DNA of 64,000 bases, from assembly GCA_017308235.1 (NCBI GenBank), contig JAFKFL010000018.1, positions 119,709 to 183,708 of the forward strand, given 5' to 3'. Of this stretch, positions 1 through 9,132 are shown in pieces (position 1 is the first letter of the stretch; every line of letters starts with the position of its first letter). Source of the stretch: Alphaproteobacteria bacterium. Lineage in GTDB: Bacteria; Pseudomonadota; Alphaproteobacteria; Reyranellales; Reyranellaceae. Under the pieces are notes generated by a model. The model was given only the letters and a program-made list of their open reading frames with translations, ran no database searches and was not told the DNA's origin. Made by a program: the position numbers and the translations under genes.

Positions 1-1
1 C

Positions 2-991
2 GGATTGCCGACGCCGATCGCGCCGGCGCTGAGCTTCGACAGCCTGCGCGAGCTGGTGCCGCTCGCGCTGATCGTGGCGCTGATCGTGATGATGCAAACG
101 GCGGCGGTGAGCCGCTCCTTTGGCGATGGGAATGCCAACGTCAATCGCGACTACCTGGGCCTTGCGCTCGGCAATCTGGGTGCGGCACTGCTCGGCGCCT
201 TCCCTGTCAATGCGAGTCCGCCACGCACGGCGGTGGTGCGCGAGGCAGGTGGCACCTCGCAGATGGTGGCCCTTGTGGCCGCGGCCGTCGTGGCGGCACT
301 GGCGCTGGCCGGCGGCGGGCTGCTCGCCCATGTGCCGCAAGCCGCGCTGGCCGGTGTGCTGCTGTTCGTGGCGCTGCGCATCGTGCGCGCCGACGTGATC
401 GCGTCGGTGGCGCGGGAGGCGCCCGGCGAAGCCGCACTGATCGGCCTCACCGCAGTGGCGGTGATTGCGCTGCCGATTCCCACCGGCGTCGCGATCGGGA
501 TCGGACTCTCGCTGTTGCATGGCGTCTGGATCGCGACGCAAACGCGGGTCATCGAGTTCCGGCACCTGCCGGACACGACGATCTGGTGGCCAGCCCACGT
601 TTCCACCAAGGGTGAGACGGTCGAGGGTGTGTTGGTTGCGGGCTTTTCCGCCTCGCTCGTCTTCTCCAATGCCGAGCCGTTCCGGCGCGGCATGGAGGCC
701 GCGATCACTGCGCGATCTGCCGTCCGACTGGTCGTGCTCGAGGCGGGAGGAATCGCCACGGTCGACTACACCGCCGCGCAGGCCTTGCGGTCGCTGATCG
801 AGAGCTGTCGGACACGCGACATCACCTTCGCCATCGCCCGTCTCGAATCAGTCCGCGCCCGTGACGCGCTGGAGAAGTTCAACGTTCTGGCGACGCTCGG
901 CCCCGATCGTCTGTTCATGAGCGTGGCCGAGGCGGTGGCCGCGATCCCCGTCGCACCGGACAACAAGGTCAGCGAAACGCCGCACCGATGA
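2..991 (+). CDS. SulP-family anion permease, C-terminal part (5' end outside window)
   Basis: The reading frame is open to the left edge, so only the C-terminal ~330 residues are seen. The first ~175 residues are hydrophobic membrane helices with a SulP-like NANVNRDYLGLALGN stretch, followed by a soluble ~120-residue STAS domain (from about residue 200, VEGVLVAGFSASLVFSNAE). SulP proteins move sulfate, bicarbonate or other anions across the inner membrane, and the STAS domain is cytoplasmic and regulatory. The substrate cannot be told. Its 3' end overlaps the convergent peptidase gene by 23 bases. Confidence 0.88.
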   Translation, partial: GLPTPIAPALSFDSLRELVPLALIVALIVMMQTAAVSRSFGDGNANVNRDYLGLALGNLGAALLGAFPVNASPPRTAVVREAGGTSQMVALVAAAVVAALALAGGGLLAHVPQAALAGVLLFVALRIVRADVIASVAREAPGEAALIGLTAVAVIALPIPTGVAIGIGLSLLHGVWIATQTRVIEFRHLPDTTIWWPAHVSTKGETVEGVLVAGFSASLVFSNAEPFRRGMEAAITARSAVRLVVLEAGGIATVDYTAAQALRSLIESCRTRDITFAIARLESVRARDALEKFNVLATLGPDRLFMSVAEAVAAIPVAPDNKVSETPHR

Positions 992-2372
992 GCGGCGCGG
1001 TGCGCAGCTGCGCGCGGTACTGACGGACAAGGGCAGCGAAGCGCGTCATGTCGCGGCCGACGAGATGCTGGCGAAGCGACGCGCGCTGGGTCAGCGGGTT
1101 GACCGCCCGGCCGCGGCGATGGAACTCGTAGTGGAGGTGCGGGCCGGTTGCCAGGCCCGTTGCGCCGACATAGCCGATCACCTGGCCCTGGTGGACCGGC
1201 ACGCCTGGCCGGATGCCGCGCCCCAGCCGCGACATGTGACCGTAAGCGGTGGAGATCGACGCCGTGTGCCTCAGCTCGACATAGAGGCCGTAGCCGCCGT
1301 AATAGCCCGCGCGGACGACGGTGCCGCGTCCCGCCGCGAGGATGGGTGTGCCCTTCGGTGCGGCGAAGTCGACGCCTTCGTGCATGCGGCTGTATCCCAG
1401 GATGGGATGGCGGCGACGGCCGAACGGCGAGCTGATGTGCGAGGCATCCATCGGCGTGCGCAGGAAGGCCCGCACGACGCTGTTGCCGTCGGGTGTGTAG
1501 AACTGGCGCGCGCCATGCTGCGGAGTGAACGCGATCACCGTCACGGTGCGCTTGGCGAGCTCGAGTTCGCCTGCCAGCAGGCGGCCGGGCCGCGCCACCA
1601 GACCGTCGCTGGTGACACCTTCCTCCAGCAAGAGCGCGAAGGGCGCGCCGGAACGCAGCTCGCGTTCGAAATCAACGTCGTAGGACAGCGCCCGGATGAA
1701 CTCGCGCAGCGCGTCGGCCGGCGCACCGGCCCGCACGCCGCTCGCCAGCAGCGAACCGATCCGACGGGTCGCCACACGCACGATGCGCGGCTGCACCTTG
1801 TAGATCGTGACATCGCCGTCGTACGAACCGTCGTCCTGGCGGGTGATGACGTATTCGCGTTCGGGCTCCGGCCGCACCTGCAGCGACAACAGAAGTGGGC
1901 AATCGTCGGCATCGGCAGACGGCTGCAGGGAAAGTCGCAACTTTTCGCCCGACGCCAGCCGGCGCTTCTTCAGGAGTTGCTCAAGTGCCGCAATGACCGC
2001 AACACGATCGTCGTCAGCGATGCCGATCTCGTCCAGGACATCGCCCGGCGTGTCACCACGGGAAAGCCGCACGACGATGTCGTAAGGCTCGCCAAGCGAG
2101 GACAGCGGCGGCGCGGGCTGTTCCGCGGCGACGAGCTGGAACTCGGCCCCCGTCGGCAGCGGCGCCGGCTCATACGACGCGATCTCGGGTACGGCCTGGG
2201 TGCGCTCGACCAGCGACGGGTCGATGACGACTGTCGGCGGATGCGGGCGCAACGTCGCCGCCGCGCAAATCACGGCCATGATCAGCAGGAAGCAATGGAC
2301 CGGCCACGGCGGCAACGCCATCGCGACGCGACGACGCGATGGCCGGCCCGACGGACGAGGATATCCCGTCAT
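969..2372 (-). CDS. LytM/M23-family zinc metallopeptidase
   Basis: This is a 467-residue envelope protein with an N-terminal membrane anchor or signal (around residues 22-42) and a middle region resembling the LysM/OapA-like part of MepM-type proteins. A C-terminal LytM domain follows. Expected zinc ligands are visible as H331 and D335 in MHEGVDF and H414 in HLHYEF, with H379 in AYGHMS as the usual catalytic histidine. Such enzymes cut peptidoglycan cross-bridges in the periplasm during cell growth or division. The longest frame starts at a TTG at 2399, and I prefer the ATG at 2372, but neither has a strong ribosome-binding site and an ATG at 2321 is also possible. Confidence 0.88.
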   Translation of the reverse strand: MTGYPRPSGRPSRRRVAMALPPWPVHCFLLIMAVICAAATLRPHPPTVVIDPSLVERTQAVPEIASYEPAPLPTGAEFQLVAAEQPAPPLSSLGEPYDIVVRLSRGDTPGDVLDEIGIADDDRVAVIAALEQLLKKRRLASGEKLRLSLQPSADADDCPLLLSLQVRPEPEREYVITRQDDGSYDGDVTIYKVQPRIVRVATRRIGSLLASGVRAGAPADALREFIRALSYDVDFERELRSGAPFALLLEEGVTSDGLVARPGRLLAGELELAKRTVTVIAFTPQHGARQFYTPDGNSVVRAFLRTPMDASHISSPFGRRRHPILGYSRMHEGVDFAAPKGTPILAAGRGTVVRAGYYGGYGLYVELRHTASISTAYGHMSRLGRGIRPGVPVHQGQVIGYVGATGLATGPHLHYEFHRRGRAVNPLTQRASLRQHLVGRDMTRFAALVRQYRAQLRTAPLIGAAFR

Positions 2373-2498
2373 CACCACGAATTGTTGTCGACCCGTCAAG
2401 TGGGCCGCGAGAATGGGAGCGTCGGAGGTCTCGACCGATTAGCACCATCGGGCGTGCACTGTCGCCCTGAAAGTGCAGTCGCTGTGTCGCGGCGCGAG

Positions 2499-3203
2499 TC
2501 AGGCGACCAGAGTGAGGACGGCCCCGTAGTGCAGGCCGGCGCCGACCAGCACGAAGCCGTGCCAGATGGCGTTCTGGAACGGCAGCGCCCGCCAGAGATG
2601 GAAGATCACGCCGACGGTGTAGATGATGCCGCCGGCACCGAGCAGGAGAAGCGTTGTGCCGTCCATCGTCTGCACAAAGGGCCCGATGGCGACGAGTCCG
2701 ATCCAGCCCAGAGCAAGATAGAGGCCGATCGATACCCGGTCGATCCAGCGCGGCTGCAGAAGCTTGACCGCGATGCCGAACCCCGCGATCGCCCACACCA
2801 CGCCGGTGAGCGCGGCCGACCAGACGCTCTCCAGCCGCACCGTGAACGGGGTGTAGGTCCCGCCGATCATGGCGAAGATCGCGGCGTGATCGAAGCGCTG
2901 AAGCCAGTCGCGCCGACGGCTTCGGCGAAAGACATTGTAGGCGGCCGAACAAACGAACATGGCGGCGAGGCCGGCAGCATAGATCGCGATCGGCACCGCG
3001 CTAGCGGCGGCCGCGCCAGATGCCACCACATTGGCCGCCGCATCGGCCATTGCGCGGGCCGGGGCTTTGTCGAGAACCGACAGCACGACCAGTGCAATTG
3101 CCGCCGGCAAGCCCAAACCCACGCCCAGCGCGTGCACCAGGTCGTCGGCCACCAGCTCGGCGGCCGTAGGCCGCCGTGGCCGACCGGAAGTGCTGTCGCT
3201 CAT
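2499..3203 (-). CDS. Haemolysin III / PAQR-type membrane protein
   Basis: The predicted protein of 234 residues has about seven hydrophobic helices. It carries the family pattern: an early histidine (DDLVHALG), an aspartate-histidine pair (FDHAAIFAMIGGTYTPF) and the late H-x9-H-type motif (IWHGFVLVGAGLHYG). Family members (TrhA/YqfA/HlyIII) are inner-membrane proteins linked to membrane-energetics or lipid homeostasis, and true haemolysin activity is not implied. Starts at 3221 and 3215 are alternatives. I chose the ATG at 3203 because MSDSTSGRPRR is the most natural N-terminus. The gene is followed, 126 bases on, by the M23 gene on the same strand. Confidence 0.85.
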   Translation of the reverse strand: MSDSTSGRPRRPTAAELVADDLVHALGVGLGLPAAIALVVLSVLDKAPARAMADAAANVVASGAAAASAVPIAIYAAGLAAMFVCSAAYNVFRRSRRRDWLQRFDHAAIFAMIGGTYTPFTVRLESVWSAALTGVVWAIAGFGIAVKLLQPRWIDRVSIGLYLALGWIGLVAIGPFVQTMDGTTLLLLGAGGIIYTVGVIFHLWRALPFQNAIWHGFVLVGAGLHYGAVLTLVA

Positions 3204-3280
3204 CTCAACACACATGGTCATGAAAGGGGTACGCGCCAAGTCAGCCTCGCATCCCGATGCGTGACATTGTGCCTGGGTTG

Positions 3281-4573
3281 CTAATCGCCCGGTACCGCCA
3301 CCTGCTTTGCCGCCGGCCACGCGGCGAAGCGAGTGATCTCACTCTCCGGGCGCAGGAAGACCATGCCGATCAGCCCGCCCGCGAGCATGGCCAGGCCGCA
3401 GATAAAGAAGCCGCGGCCATAGCCTTCGGCCGGCGACAGGCCCGCGGCCTGCACCACGCTGCCCATGATGTAGGGACCGATCAAACCGGCCGACGTCGCG
3501 ATCGCATTATTGATCGCAAGCATCGCGCCGCGCTGCCGTACCGGCGTGATCTCGCTCACGATGGCGTGGCCCATGATGTAGATCACGGAAGGAACGGCGA
3601 TGCCCGCGACCATCATGGCGATCTTCAGCGTATCGCCCGGCATGTAGCGCATCAGGATCAAGCAGACCCCACCCAGCGCGACGCTGCCGCCACCGAAGAT
3701 GCCGCGTGCAAGCCGGGTGCCGACGCCGAGCGCCAACAGACGCTGCGAGAACCATCCGGCAAAGATCACGATGAACGGACTGGCCGCCCAAGGCAGGACG
3801 GTGATCCAGCTCGCTTCCTTTTGCGTGTAGCCCAGCCCCTTGATGAGGTAGGGCGTGAACCAACCAATCAGCAGCGACAGGCCCCAATAAGCGCCGAAAC
3901 CAGCCGCGAAGCCGGACAGCACGGTACCGTTCAGCAGCAGGCGGCTGTAGGGCACGCGTTCGATCGCAAGCCCACTGTCACGTGCGACCGTGGTCACGAT
4001 GTTTCCTTCCCTACCGAGGAAATACCACGCGACGACCCAGGCGAGCCCCGCTACGCCCAGCACGCCGAACGCCCAGTGCCAGGAGAATTCCTCGATGATC
4101 CAGTCAAGCAGCGGGACGGCGACCACGACGCCGATCGCGGCACCCTGCGCAATGATCGCCGTCGGCAGTGTCCTCAGTTCATTGGGAAACCACTTGTAGG
4201 TCGCGTGCAGGGCGACCGGATAAGCCGGCCCCTCGCCCGCTCCAAGGACGACACGGCTCGCGATCAGCGTGCCAAGGCCGATCGTGCCCACCATGGGGAA
4301 CTGCGCCAGCGCCCAGATCAGCGCCATGACCAGGAGCGCCCACCGCGACTGGACGCGATTGACGATGAAACCCGTGATCACCGCGGAGGCCGAGAACAGG
4401 AAGAAGAAGCTGGAATTCACCAGCCCGAATTCCTTCGGGGTGAGCGCAAGCTCCTTCATGATCGGCACTCCGGCGAGGCCAATGACGGCCTTGTCGACGA
4501 AGTTGATCAGCATGAAGAAGAACAGAAGCGCGACGATGATCCATGCGCCTCTCTGCGGCTCTGCCTTGGTCAC
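3281..4573 (-). CDS. MFS transporter, anion:cation symporter (ACS) type
   Basis: This 430-residue, 12-helix carrier begins at a GTG preceded by GGGGGAAA at good spacing. The N-terminus (LINFVDKAVIGLAGVPIMKELALTP) and the ALGAGEGPAYPVA-like segment (VVLGAGEGPAYPVAL) in the middle of the first half are typical of the ACS subfamily that takes up organic acids such as hexuronates, phthalate or tartrate. The substrate is not predictable. It stands 77 bases upstream of the HlyIII gene on the same strand, with no obvious functional link. Confidence 0.88.
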   Translation of the reverse strand: MTKAEPQRGAWIIVALLFFFMLINFVDKAVIGLAGVPIMKELALTPKEFGLVNSSFFFLFSASAVITGFIVNRVQSRWALLVMALIWALAQFPMVGTIGLGTLIASRVVLGAGEGPAYPVALHATYKWFPNELRTLPTAIIAQGAAIGVVVAVPLLDWIIEEFSWHWAFGVLGVAGLAWVVAWYFLGREGNIVTTVARDSGLAIERVPYSRLLLNGTVLSGFAAGFGAYWGLSLLIGWFTPYLIKGLGYTQKEASWITVLPWAASPFIVIFAGWFSQRLLALGVGTRLARGIFGGGSVALGGVCLILMRYMPGDTLKIAMMVAGIAVPSVIYIMGHAIVSEITPVRQRGAMLAINNAIATSAGLIGPYIMGSVVQAAGLSPAEGYGRGFFICGLAMLAGGLIGMVFLRPESEITRFAAWPAAKQVAVPGD

Positions 4574-4776
4574 GATGCGTTTCCCCCAATTTCCTTGGCT
4601 TCACTATACCTGCTACCCAAACTGCGGCAGCTCGAAGAGAAAGCATCCCACCGTAGGGTGGAAGGGCATCCTCTGTGCAACCCAAGGGAAAACTGATCGT
4701 TATCAACACCACGGGGCAGACAATCCACGATCGTCATTTCGCGTCATTTTGCATGCAGGCCGAAACACTAAAAACC

Positions 4777-5085
4777 ATGGACCAGATCGATCCTATCCTG
4801 GACGGAACCTCATCCGGCGCCGACCAGAGGGAGGTGTTCGAGGGTCGCTTCGAAGGCGAGCTGGAACGGCTTGGCAGCACGGGTCGTACGATCGATTTCT
4901 GGCAGGAGGAAAACCTCCTGAGCGCGCTCGGGGCCGCTGCCGTCGAAGAGTTCGAGTTGGCCTGCGCCTTCATTGATGCCAATCGCAGGCCGCCCTCGCA
5001 CCGGCCGCCGCGCCCCGTCCGCCGCCCGCCGATGTCGACAGCCACTTTGCGATGGCGCTTCGAGCGCCTCCGCGCGGTTTCCTGA
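4777..5085 (+). CDS. Hypothetical acidic protein
   Basis: A 102-residue frame starts at the ATG at 4777. The first 65 residues look like real coding sequence (acidic and amphipathic, EVFEGRFEGELERLG...EEFELACAF), while the last third is arginine/proline-rich and less convincing. No family is recognised. The frame could be extended to an ATG at 4675, but that extension reads poorly. No clear ribosome-binding site is present. The 4574-4776 stretch before it holds only the promoter area of the divergent MFS gene and a short CCACC/GGTGG hairpin near 4650. Confidence 0.35.
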   Translation: MDQIDPILDGTSSGADQREVFEGRFEGELERLGSTGRTIDFWQEENLLSALGAAAVEEFELACAFIDANRRPPSHRPPRPVRRPPMSTATLRWRFERLRAVS

Positions 5086-5165
5086 AAAAGGGATTTTCAG
5101 CGACAAGGCAGCTCGCACGTCGGCGGTGGCGTTGACCTCACAGCAATGACAGCAGGAGGAAGACA

Positions 5166-5498
5166 ATGATGCGCATTGCCTGCACGCTTGCCGTCTCTGC
5201 CGGCCTCTTCATCGTCGGTGGACCGACCCTCCTAGCCCAAACCAAGGACCAGGTTCCCGAACAGAGGCCAAACAACGGCACCATCGATCGCAATCAGAAC
5301 GACGTCCACCCCATGGAGCGCGGCGTCATTCGCCCGCCGGAGTCCGGCACGCTGGACCGCAATCAAACCCAGGCGCCGGGCACGCGTGACAACCCCAACA
5401 TCAATCGAGATAGCAGGCAGGACGACCGCTTCGACCGCGGAAGTCGTCCGCAACGGCCACGAATCGACCCCGATCGCAACAACGCCCCGCATCAATAG
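5166..5498 (+). CDS. Small exported hypothetical protein with DRNQ repeats
   Basis: The ATG at 5166 lies just after an AGGAGGAA ribosome-binding site. The 110-residue product has a clear Sec signal peptide (about residues 1-24, ending LLAQ). The mature part is short, very polar and probably disordered, and contains two degenerate GT(I/L)DRNQ units plus related N-N-I-N-R-D and DPDRNN motifs. No enzyme domain is visible. A periplasmic or secreted location is inferred from the signal peptide only. Confidence 0.72.
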   Translation: MMRIACTLAVSAGLFIVGGPTLLAQTKDQVPEQRPNNGTIDRNQNDVHPMERGVIRPPESGTLDRNQTQAPGTRDNPNINRDSRQDDRFDRGSRPQRPRIDPDRNNAPHQ

Positions 5499-5546
5499 CG
5501 CGGCCATGGGATTGGCTATTGCCGCACGGGCGCGATAGGGTGCGGC

Positions 5547-5750
5547 ATGCCGCTTACGCGCAAGATCCTGCTGATCCTCGGCGTCCTAGCCGTGCTTACA
5601 GGCGTTGTCTGGATGGGCCAGGGCAGCGGTTATTTTCCCTATCCCAAGTCGAGCTTCATGATCGATCAGAGGCCTTGGATCTGGTGGGGCCTGCTGCTGG
5701 CCGTGGCCGGCGGCGTGGCGATCACGGTAGCCCGGCGCCTGCAGCGATGA
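5547..5750 (+). CDS. Small two-helix membrane protein
   Basis: A 67-residue protein with two hydrophobic segments (about 5-24 and 45-61) separated by a short loop containing GYFPYPKSSFMIDQRPWIWW. The aromatic-rich loop suggests an inner-membrane protein of a conserved but unnamed family. Its TGA stop overlaps the ATG of the downstream GNAT gene (ATGA), so the two are translationally coupled. Confidence 0.65.
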   Translation: MPLTRKILLILGVLAVLTGVVWMGQGSGYFPYPKSSFMIDQRPWIWWGLLLAVAGGVAITVARRLQR

Positions 5751-6184
5751 CGGCTCCGCCCTTCGATTTCCGCCGCGTGCGCGATAGCGATTTCAGCTTC
5801 TGCTGGCGGCTCTACCGCGAAGCGCTGCAGCCGCTCAGCGTCGGGCTCTTCGACTGGGACGACGCGGTGCAACAGGAGCACATCCGGGAAGCACTGGCCG
5901 ACGAGAACGCTTCCATACTTGTGGTCGACAACGGCGCCGCCGGCTGGCTGCAGAGCAGCGAAACACGCTTCACCATCCATCTCGGCCACTTCTATCTCGC
6001 GCCGGAGATGCGCAATCGCGGCCTCGGCACCGCCTTCCTCACCTGGATGAGCGATCGCGCCCGGCGCAAGAACAAGGACTTCACCCTTGAGGTGATGAAG
6101 AACAATCCCGCCCGGGCACTCTACGAACGGTTGGGATTCCGGCCGGTCGGCAGCTCGGCGCGCACGATCACCCTGCAACTCTGA
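5747..6184 (+). CDS. GNAT-family N-acetyltransferase
   Basis: A 145-residue cytosolic protein with the standard GNAT layout: strand beta-4 ending in HFYLAPEMRNRGLGTAFL, where RNRGLG is the acetyl-CoA pyrophosphate loop (motif A), and a C-terminal NNPARALYERLGFRPVG motif B. The acceptor substrate is unknown. It starts inside the stop codon of the small membrane protein gene (ATGA overlap), implying co-translation. The start is fixed by this overlap, and upstream sequence in the same frame is not protein-like. Confidence 0.88.
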   Translation: MTAPPFDFRRVRDSDFSFCWRLYREALQPLSVGLFDWDDAVQQEHIREALADENASILVVDNGAAGWLQSSETRFTIHLGHFYLAPEMRNRGLGTAFLTWMSDRARRKNKDFTLEVMKNNPARALYERLGFRPVGSSARTITLQL

Positions 6185-6272
6185 CGGCTGCCCTCGGCCA
6201 AACAACTGCGCTTCGGTCACGAGCGTTCCTGGGGTATCATGACTGCTTGAAGACACCTCCGGAGGTAGCACC

Positions 6273-7604
6273 ATGGTGACTGCGGACGGTCTCGGTAAAC
6301 TCTCTGACTCCGAGCACAGCACGCAACTGCGCCGTGCTGTCATTGCCGCGACGGTCGGCACGACCATCGAGTGGTACGATTTCTTCATCTACGGCACGGC
6401 CGCCGGCCTGGTCTTCGGCAAGCTGTTCTTTCCCAACGAGGATCGGCTGACCGGCACGCTTGCCGCCTTCGGCACCTACTTCGTGGGTTTCATCGGCCGG
6501 CCGATCGGTGCCGCCATCTTCGGCCACTACGGCGATCGCATCGGACGCAAGGCGACATTGATCGCGACACTCATGTGCATGGGTCTCGCCACGTTCGCCA
6601 TCGCGCTCGTGCCGACCTACGAATCGATCGGCATCTGGGGCGCCGTCCTCCTCACCGTCCTGCGCATGATCCAGGGCATCGGCGTCGGCGGCGAATGGGG
6701 CGGCTCGGTGCTGATCTCGATGGAATGGGCGCGCAGCCACGGCAGCCGCGGCCTGGTCGCCTCGTGGCCGCAGTTCGGCGTGCCGGCCGGCCTGTTCCTC
6801 TCCAACCTGGTGATCCTGGGCTTCAGCGCCTGGGCGGGTGAATCCTTCCTCGATTGGGGCTGGCGCATCCCGTTCGCGCTGTCGATCATTCTGGTCGGCG
6901 TCGGCCTCTGGGTCCGGCTCGGCATCCTCGAGACGCCGGTGTTCCAGAAGCTCGTATCGGAACGAAAGATCGAGAAGGCGCCGATCGCCGAGGTGATCCG
7001 CCGCCAGCCGCGCGAAATCCTGCTGTCGGCTCTCCTGCGCATGGCCGAGCAGGCGCCGTTCTACATCTTCACGGCATTCGTGTTCTCTTACGCCACGGGC
7101 ACGCTCAAGATGTCGCGCGACTTCGTGCTGACCGCCGTGCTCTGCGCGTCGATCCTGTCGTTCATCACCATTCCGCTCGCCGGCCACATCTCCGACCGTA
7201 TCGGGCGACGCAGGATGTACCTGATCGGCGCGGCGGTGACCGGCCTGTTCGGCTTCCTCTATTTCGGCATGCTCGATACGGCAATGCCGTCGGCGGTGTT
7301 CATGGCCATCGTGCTGTCGCTGATCCCGCACGACATCATGTATGGCCCGCAGGCGGCCCTGATCGCCGAGGCCTTCACGCCGAGGCTGCGCTACAGCGGC
7401 GCCTCGCTCGGTTACCAGCTCGCGTCGATCATCGCCGGCGGCCCGGCGCCTCTGATCGCCACGGCGCTGTTCGCCGCCTACCACACGGGCTACGCCATCG
7501 CGATCTACATCGCGGCCTGCGCCGTCGTGAGCCTCGTCTCGGCGGCGCTGATGCCGGACTACACAGGCAAGGACATCTCCGCGGAGTACGAAGGTACCCA
7601 CTGA
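6273..7604 (+). CDS. MFS transporter, metabolite:H+ symporter (MHS) family
   Basis: This 443-residue, 12-helix carrier starts at an ATG 7 bases after GGAGG. The hallmark N-terminus (ATVGTTIEWYDFFIYGTAAGLVFGKLFFP) and the GHYGDRIGRKATL loop place it in the MHS branch with ShiA, ProP and KgtP-like permeases, which import small organic acids, betaine or proline with protons. A second loop motif SDRIGRRRMYL follows the sixth helix. The substrate is not predictable. It lies upstream of the reductase gene on the same strand with a 44-base gap. Confidence 0.9.
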   Translation: MVTADGLGKLSDSEHSTQLRRAVIAATVGTTIEWYDFFIYGTAAGLVFGKLFFPNEDRLTGTLAAFGTYFVGFIGRPIGAAIFGHYGDRIGRKATLIATLMCMGLATFAIALVPTYESIGIWGAVLLTVLRMIQGIGVGGEWGGSVLISMEWARSHGSRGLVASWPQFGVPAGLFLSNLVILGFSAWAGESFLDWGWRIPFALSIILVGVGLWVRLGILETPVFQKLVSERKIEKAPIAEVIRRQPREILLSALLRMAEQAPFYIFTAFVFSYATGTLKMSRDFVLTAVLCASILSFITIPLAGHISDRIGRRRMYLIGAAVTGLFGFLYFGMLDTAMPSAVFMAIVLSLIPHDIMYGPQAALIAEAFTPRLRYSGASLGYQLASIIAGGPAPLIATALFAAYHTGYAIAIYIAACAVVSLVSAALMPDYTGKDISAEYEGTH

Positions 7605-7648
7605 TACAGACGGGACGGCCGTCGCGGCTATGCGCTACGATCGCCGCC

Positions 7649-8743
7649 ATGCCTGCCAAGAAAGTCCTGGTCGTCGGCGCCACCGGCCTCGTCGGCTATG
7701 CCACCCTGAAGCACTTCGCACGCGATCAAGGCTGCGAGGTCGTGGCCCTGTCGCGCCGCCAACCCGACGAGACGTTCGGCGCACGCTGGCGCCCGCTCGA
7801 TCTCGTCGACGAACGCGCCTGCGAGGCGCTGGCTTCGGAATTCAAGGGAGTGACGCACGTCGTTTATGCCGCGCTGCATGAACAGCCGGGGCTGGTCGCC
7901 GGCTGGCGCGAGGAAGAGCAGATCCGCACCAACGATCGGATGCTGCGCAATCTGTTCGGCGTGCTGGAGAAGGCCGCATCGGACTTGCGTCACGTGGCCC
8001 TCCTGCAGGGAACCAAGGCCTATGGTGTGCATGTGCGGCCGATGCTGGTGCCGGCACGGGAGAACCGGTCAGAACTGCACGAGCAGGCGAACTTCTATTG
8101 GAACCAGGAGCGCTACATCCGCGAGCGCCAGCAGGGCAAGAACTGGAGCTGGTCGATCCTGCGGCCCGTCCTGATCGTTGGCGATTCGGTCGGCAGCGCG
8201 ATGAATGTCATCCCCGCGCTCGGCGTCTATGCGGCGATGATGCGCCGTGCGGGCAAGACGACGCTCGACTATCCCGGCGGCGTAGGCCGCGTGGCGCAAG
8301 CCGTCGATACCGATCTTCTGGCGCGCTGCATCGCCTGGTCAGGCGAAGCGGCGACAGCGCGCAACGAGATCTTCAACGTCACCAACGGCGATGTGTTCGT
8401 CTGGCCGAATGTGTGGCCCGCCATCGCCGATGCGCTGGGCTTCGCGGCGGGCGCGCACGTGCCGTTGTCGCTCGATCGCGAGATCGGTCCACGCGAGGCG
8501 GAATGGGCCGATATCCGCAAGGCCCATGGATTGCGATCGGGATCGTTGAAGGATTTCGTCGGGCTCTCGTTCGAATACGCCGACTACACGATGGGCCACG
8601 GCCGCACCGAGCCCGGCCCGCCGGCGTTGGTGTCGACCATCAAGCTCCTGCAGGCCGGCTTCCACGACGTCATCGACACCGAGGCCATGTTCGTCAAAGC
8701 CTTCGCCGAAATGCAGGCCAAGAAGCTGCTGCCGCCGCGTTGA
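7649..8743 (+). CDS. Short-chain reductase, PRISE-like (progesterone 5-beta-reductase/iridoid synthase type)
   Basis: The 364-residue product begins VLVVGATGLVGYATLKHF, an N-terminal Rossmann GxxGxxG site (10-16). Instead of the usual YxxxK pair it has K123 in LLQGTKAYG and Y150 in NFYWNQERYI. These match the catalytic Lys (T-G-x-K-H-Y) and Tyr (NFYY) motifs of the plant PRISE enzymes, which reduce activated C=C bonds of enones with NAD(P)H. Bacterial members exist and often act on small enones. The natural substrate is unknown. The gene may be co-transcribed with the preceding MHS carrier. Confidence 0.82.
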   Translation: MPAKKVLVVGATGLVGYATLKHFARDQGCEVVALSRRQPDETFGARWRPLDLVDERACEALASEFKGVTHVVYAALHEQPGLVAGWREEEQIRTNDRMLRNLFGVLEKAASDLRHVALLQGTKAYGVHVRPMLVPARENRSELHEQANFYWNQERYIRERQQGKNWSWSILRPVLIVGDSVGSAMNVIPALGVYAAMMRRAGKTTLDYPGGVGRVAQAVDTDLLARCIAWSGEAATARNEIFNVTNGDVFVWPNVWPAIADALGFAAGAHVPLSLDREIGPREAEWADIRKAHGLRSGSLKDFVGLSFEYADYTMGHGRTEPGPPALVSTIKLLQAGFHDVIDTEAMFVKAFAEMQAKKLLPPR

Positions 8744-8855
8744 GGCGGCAACGGCCTCCAAATGGCCACGGCGGAAATGGGCCGCGCCTCCGATAGGCCA
8801 CACGTCGCGCCTGCGCATCGGGCCTATCGTCGAATCCGACGACGGGAGGCATGCC

Positions 8856-9044
8856 GTGCGGACACTCGGCATCATCATACTGTGGTTTGGCCTTGGCTAC
8901 GCCGTGACCGATCTGGTTGCGCTGGCGATGGAGCAGATCCTGACGACGGCGCCAATGCACGAACTGTTGGCTGCCCGTCATCGGGCCTCGGCTCCCAATA
9001 CTGCGCGAGCCGATCTCACCGCCCCCGTGTCGCACCAACCCTGA
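8856..9044 (+). CDS. Small single-helix membrane protein
   Basis: A 62-residue frame starts at a GTG 6 bases after GGGAGG. The ATG at 8851 is in another frame and soon stops. The first ~25 residues (MRTLGIIILWFGLGYAVTDLVALAM) form one hydrophobic helix, and the tail is polar. No family is recognised. It is supported mainly by its ribosome-binding site and hydrophobic profile. Confidence 0.5.
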   Translation: MRTLGIIILWFGLGYAVTDLVALAMEQILTTAPMHELLAARHRASAPNTARADLTAPVSHQP

Positions 9045-9054
9045 CGATTCGCTT

Positions 9055-9106
9055 CGCCAAAAGAACAGGCCCGACGAACGGTCCTAAAACCATCCGCCGG
9101 GCCTGT
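9055..9106 (-). terminator. Rho-independent terminator of the small minus-strand gene
   Basis: ACAGGCCCG at 9065-9073 pairs perfectly with CGGGCCTGT at 9098-9106. On the minus strand the hairpin is followed by TTCTTTTGG. It lies directly after the stop of the gene ending at 9133. Confidence 0.7.
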
Positions 9107-9132
9107 GCGCCCCCTCGGCCTAACCTTGATGT

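Noticed and set aside
1065..3284. 739-codon plus-strand frame
   Set aside because: It is antisense to the M23 peptidase and HlyIII genes, with Arg/His/Asp-rich composition and no family motifs. The minus-strand proteins explain the region.
6237..7601. 454-codon minus-strand frame
   Set aside because: It is antisense to the MHS transporter. Composition is typical of a shadow frame (Arg, Asp, His, Gln).
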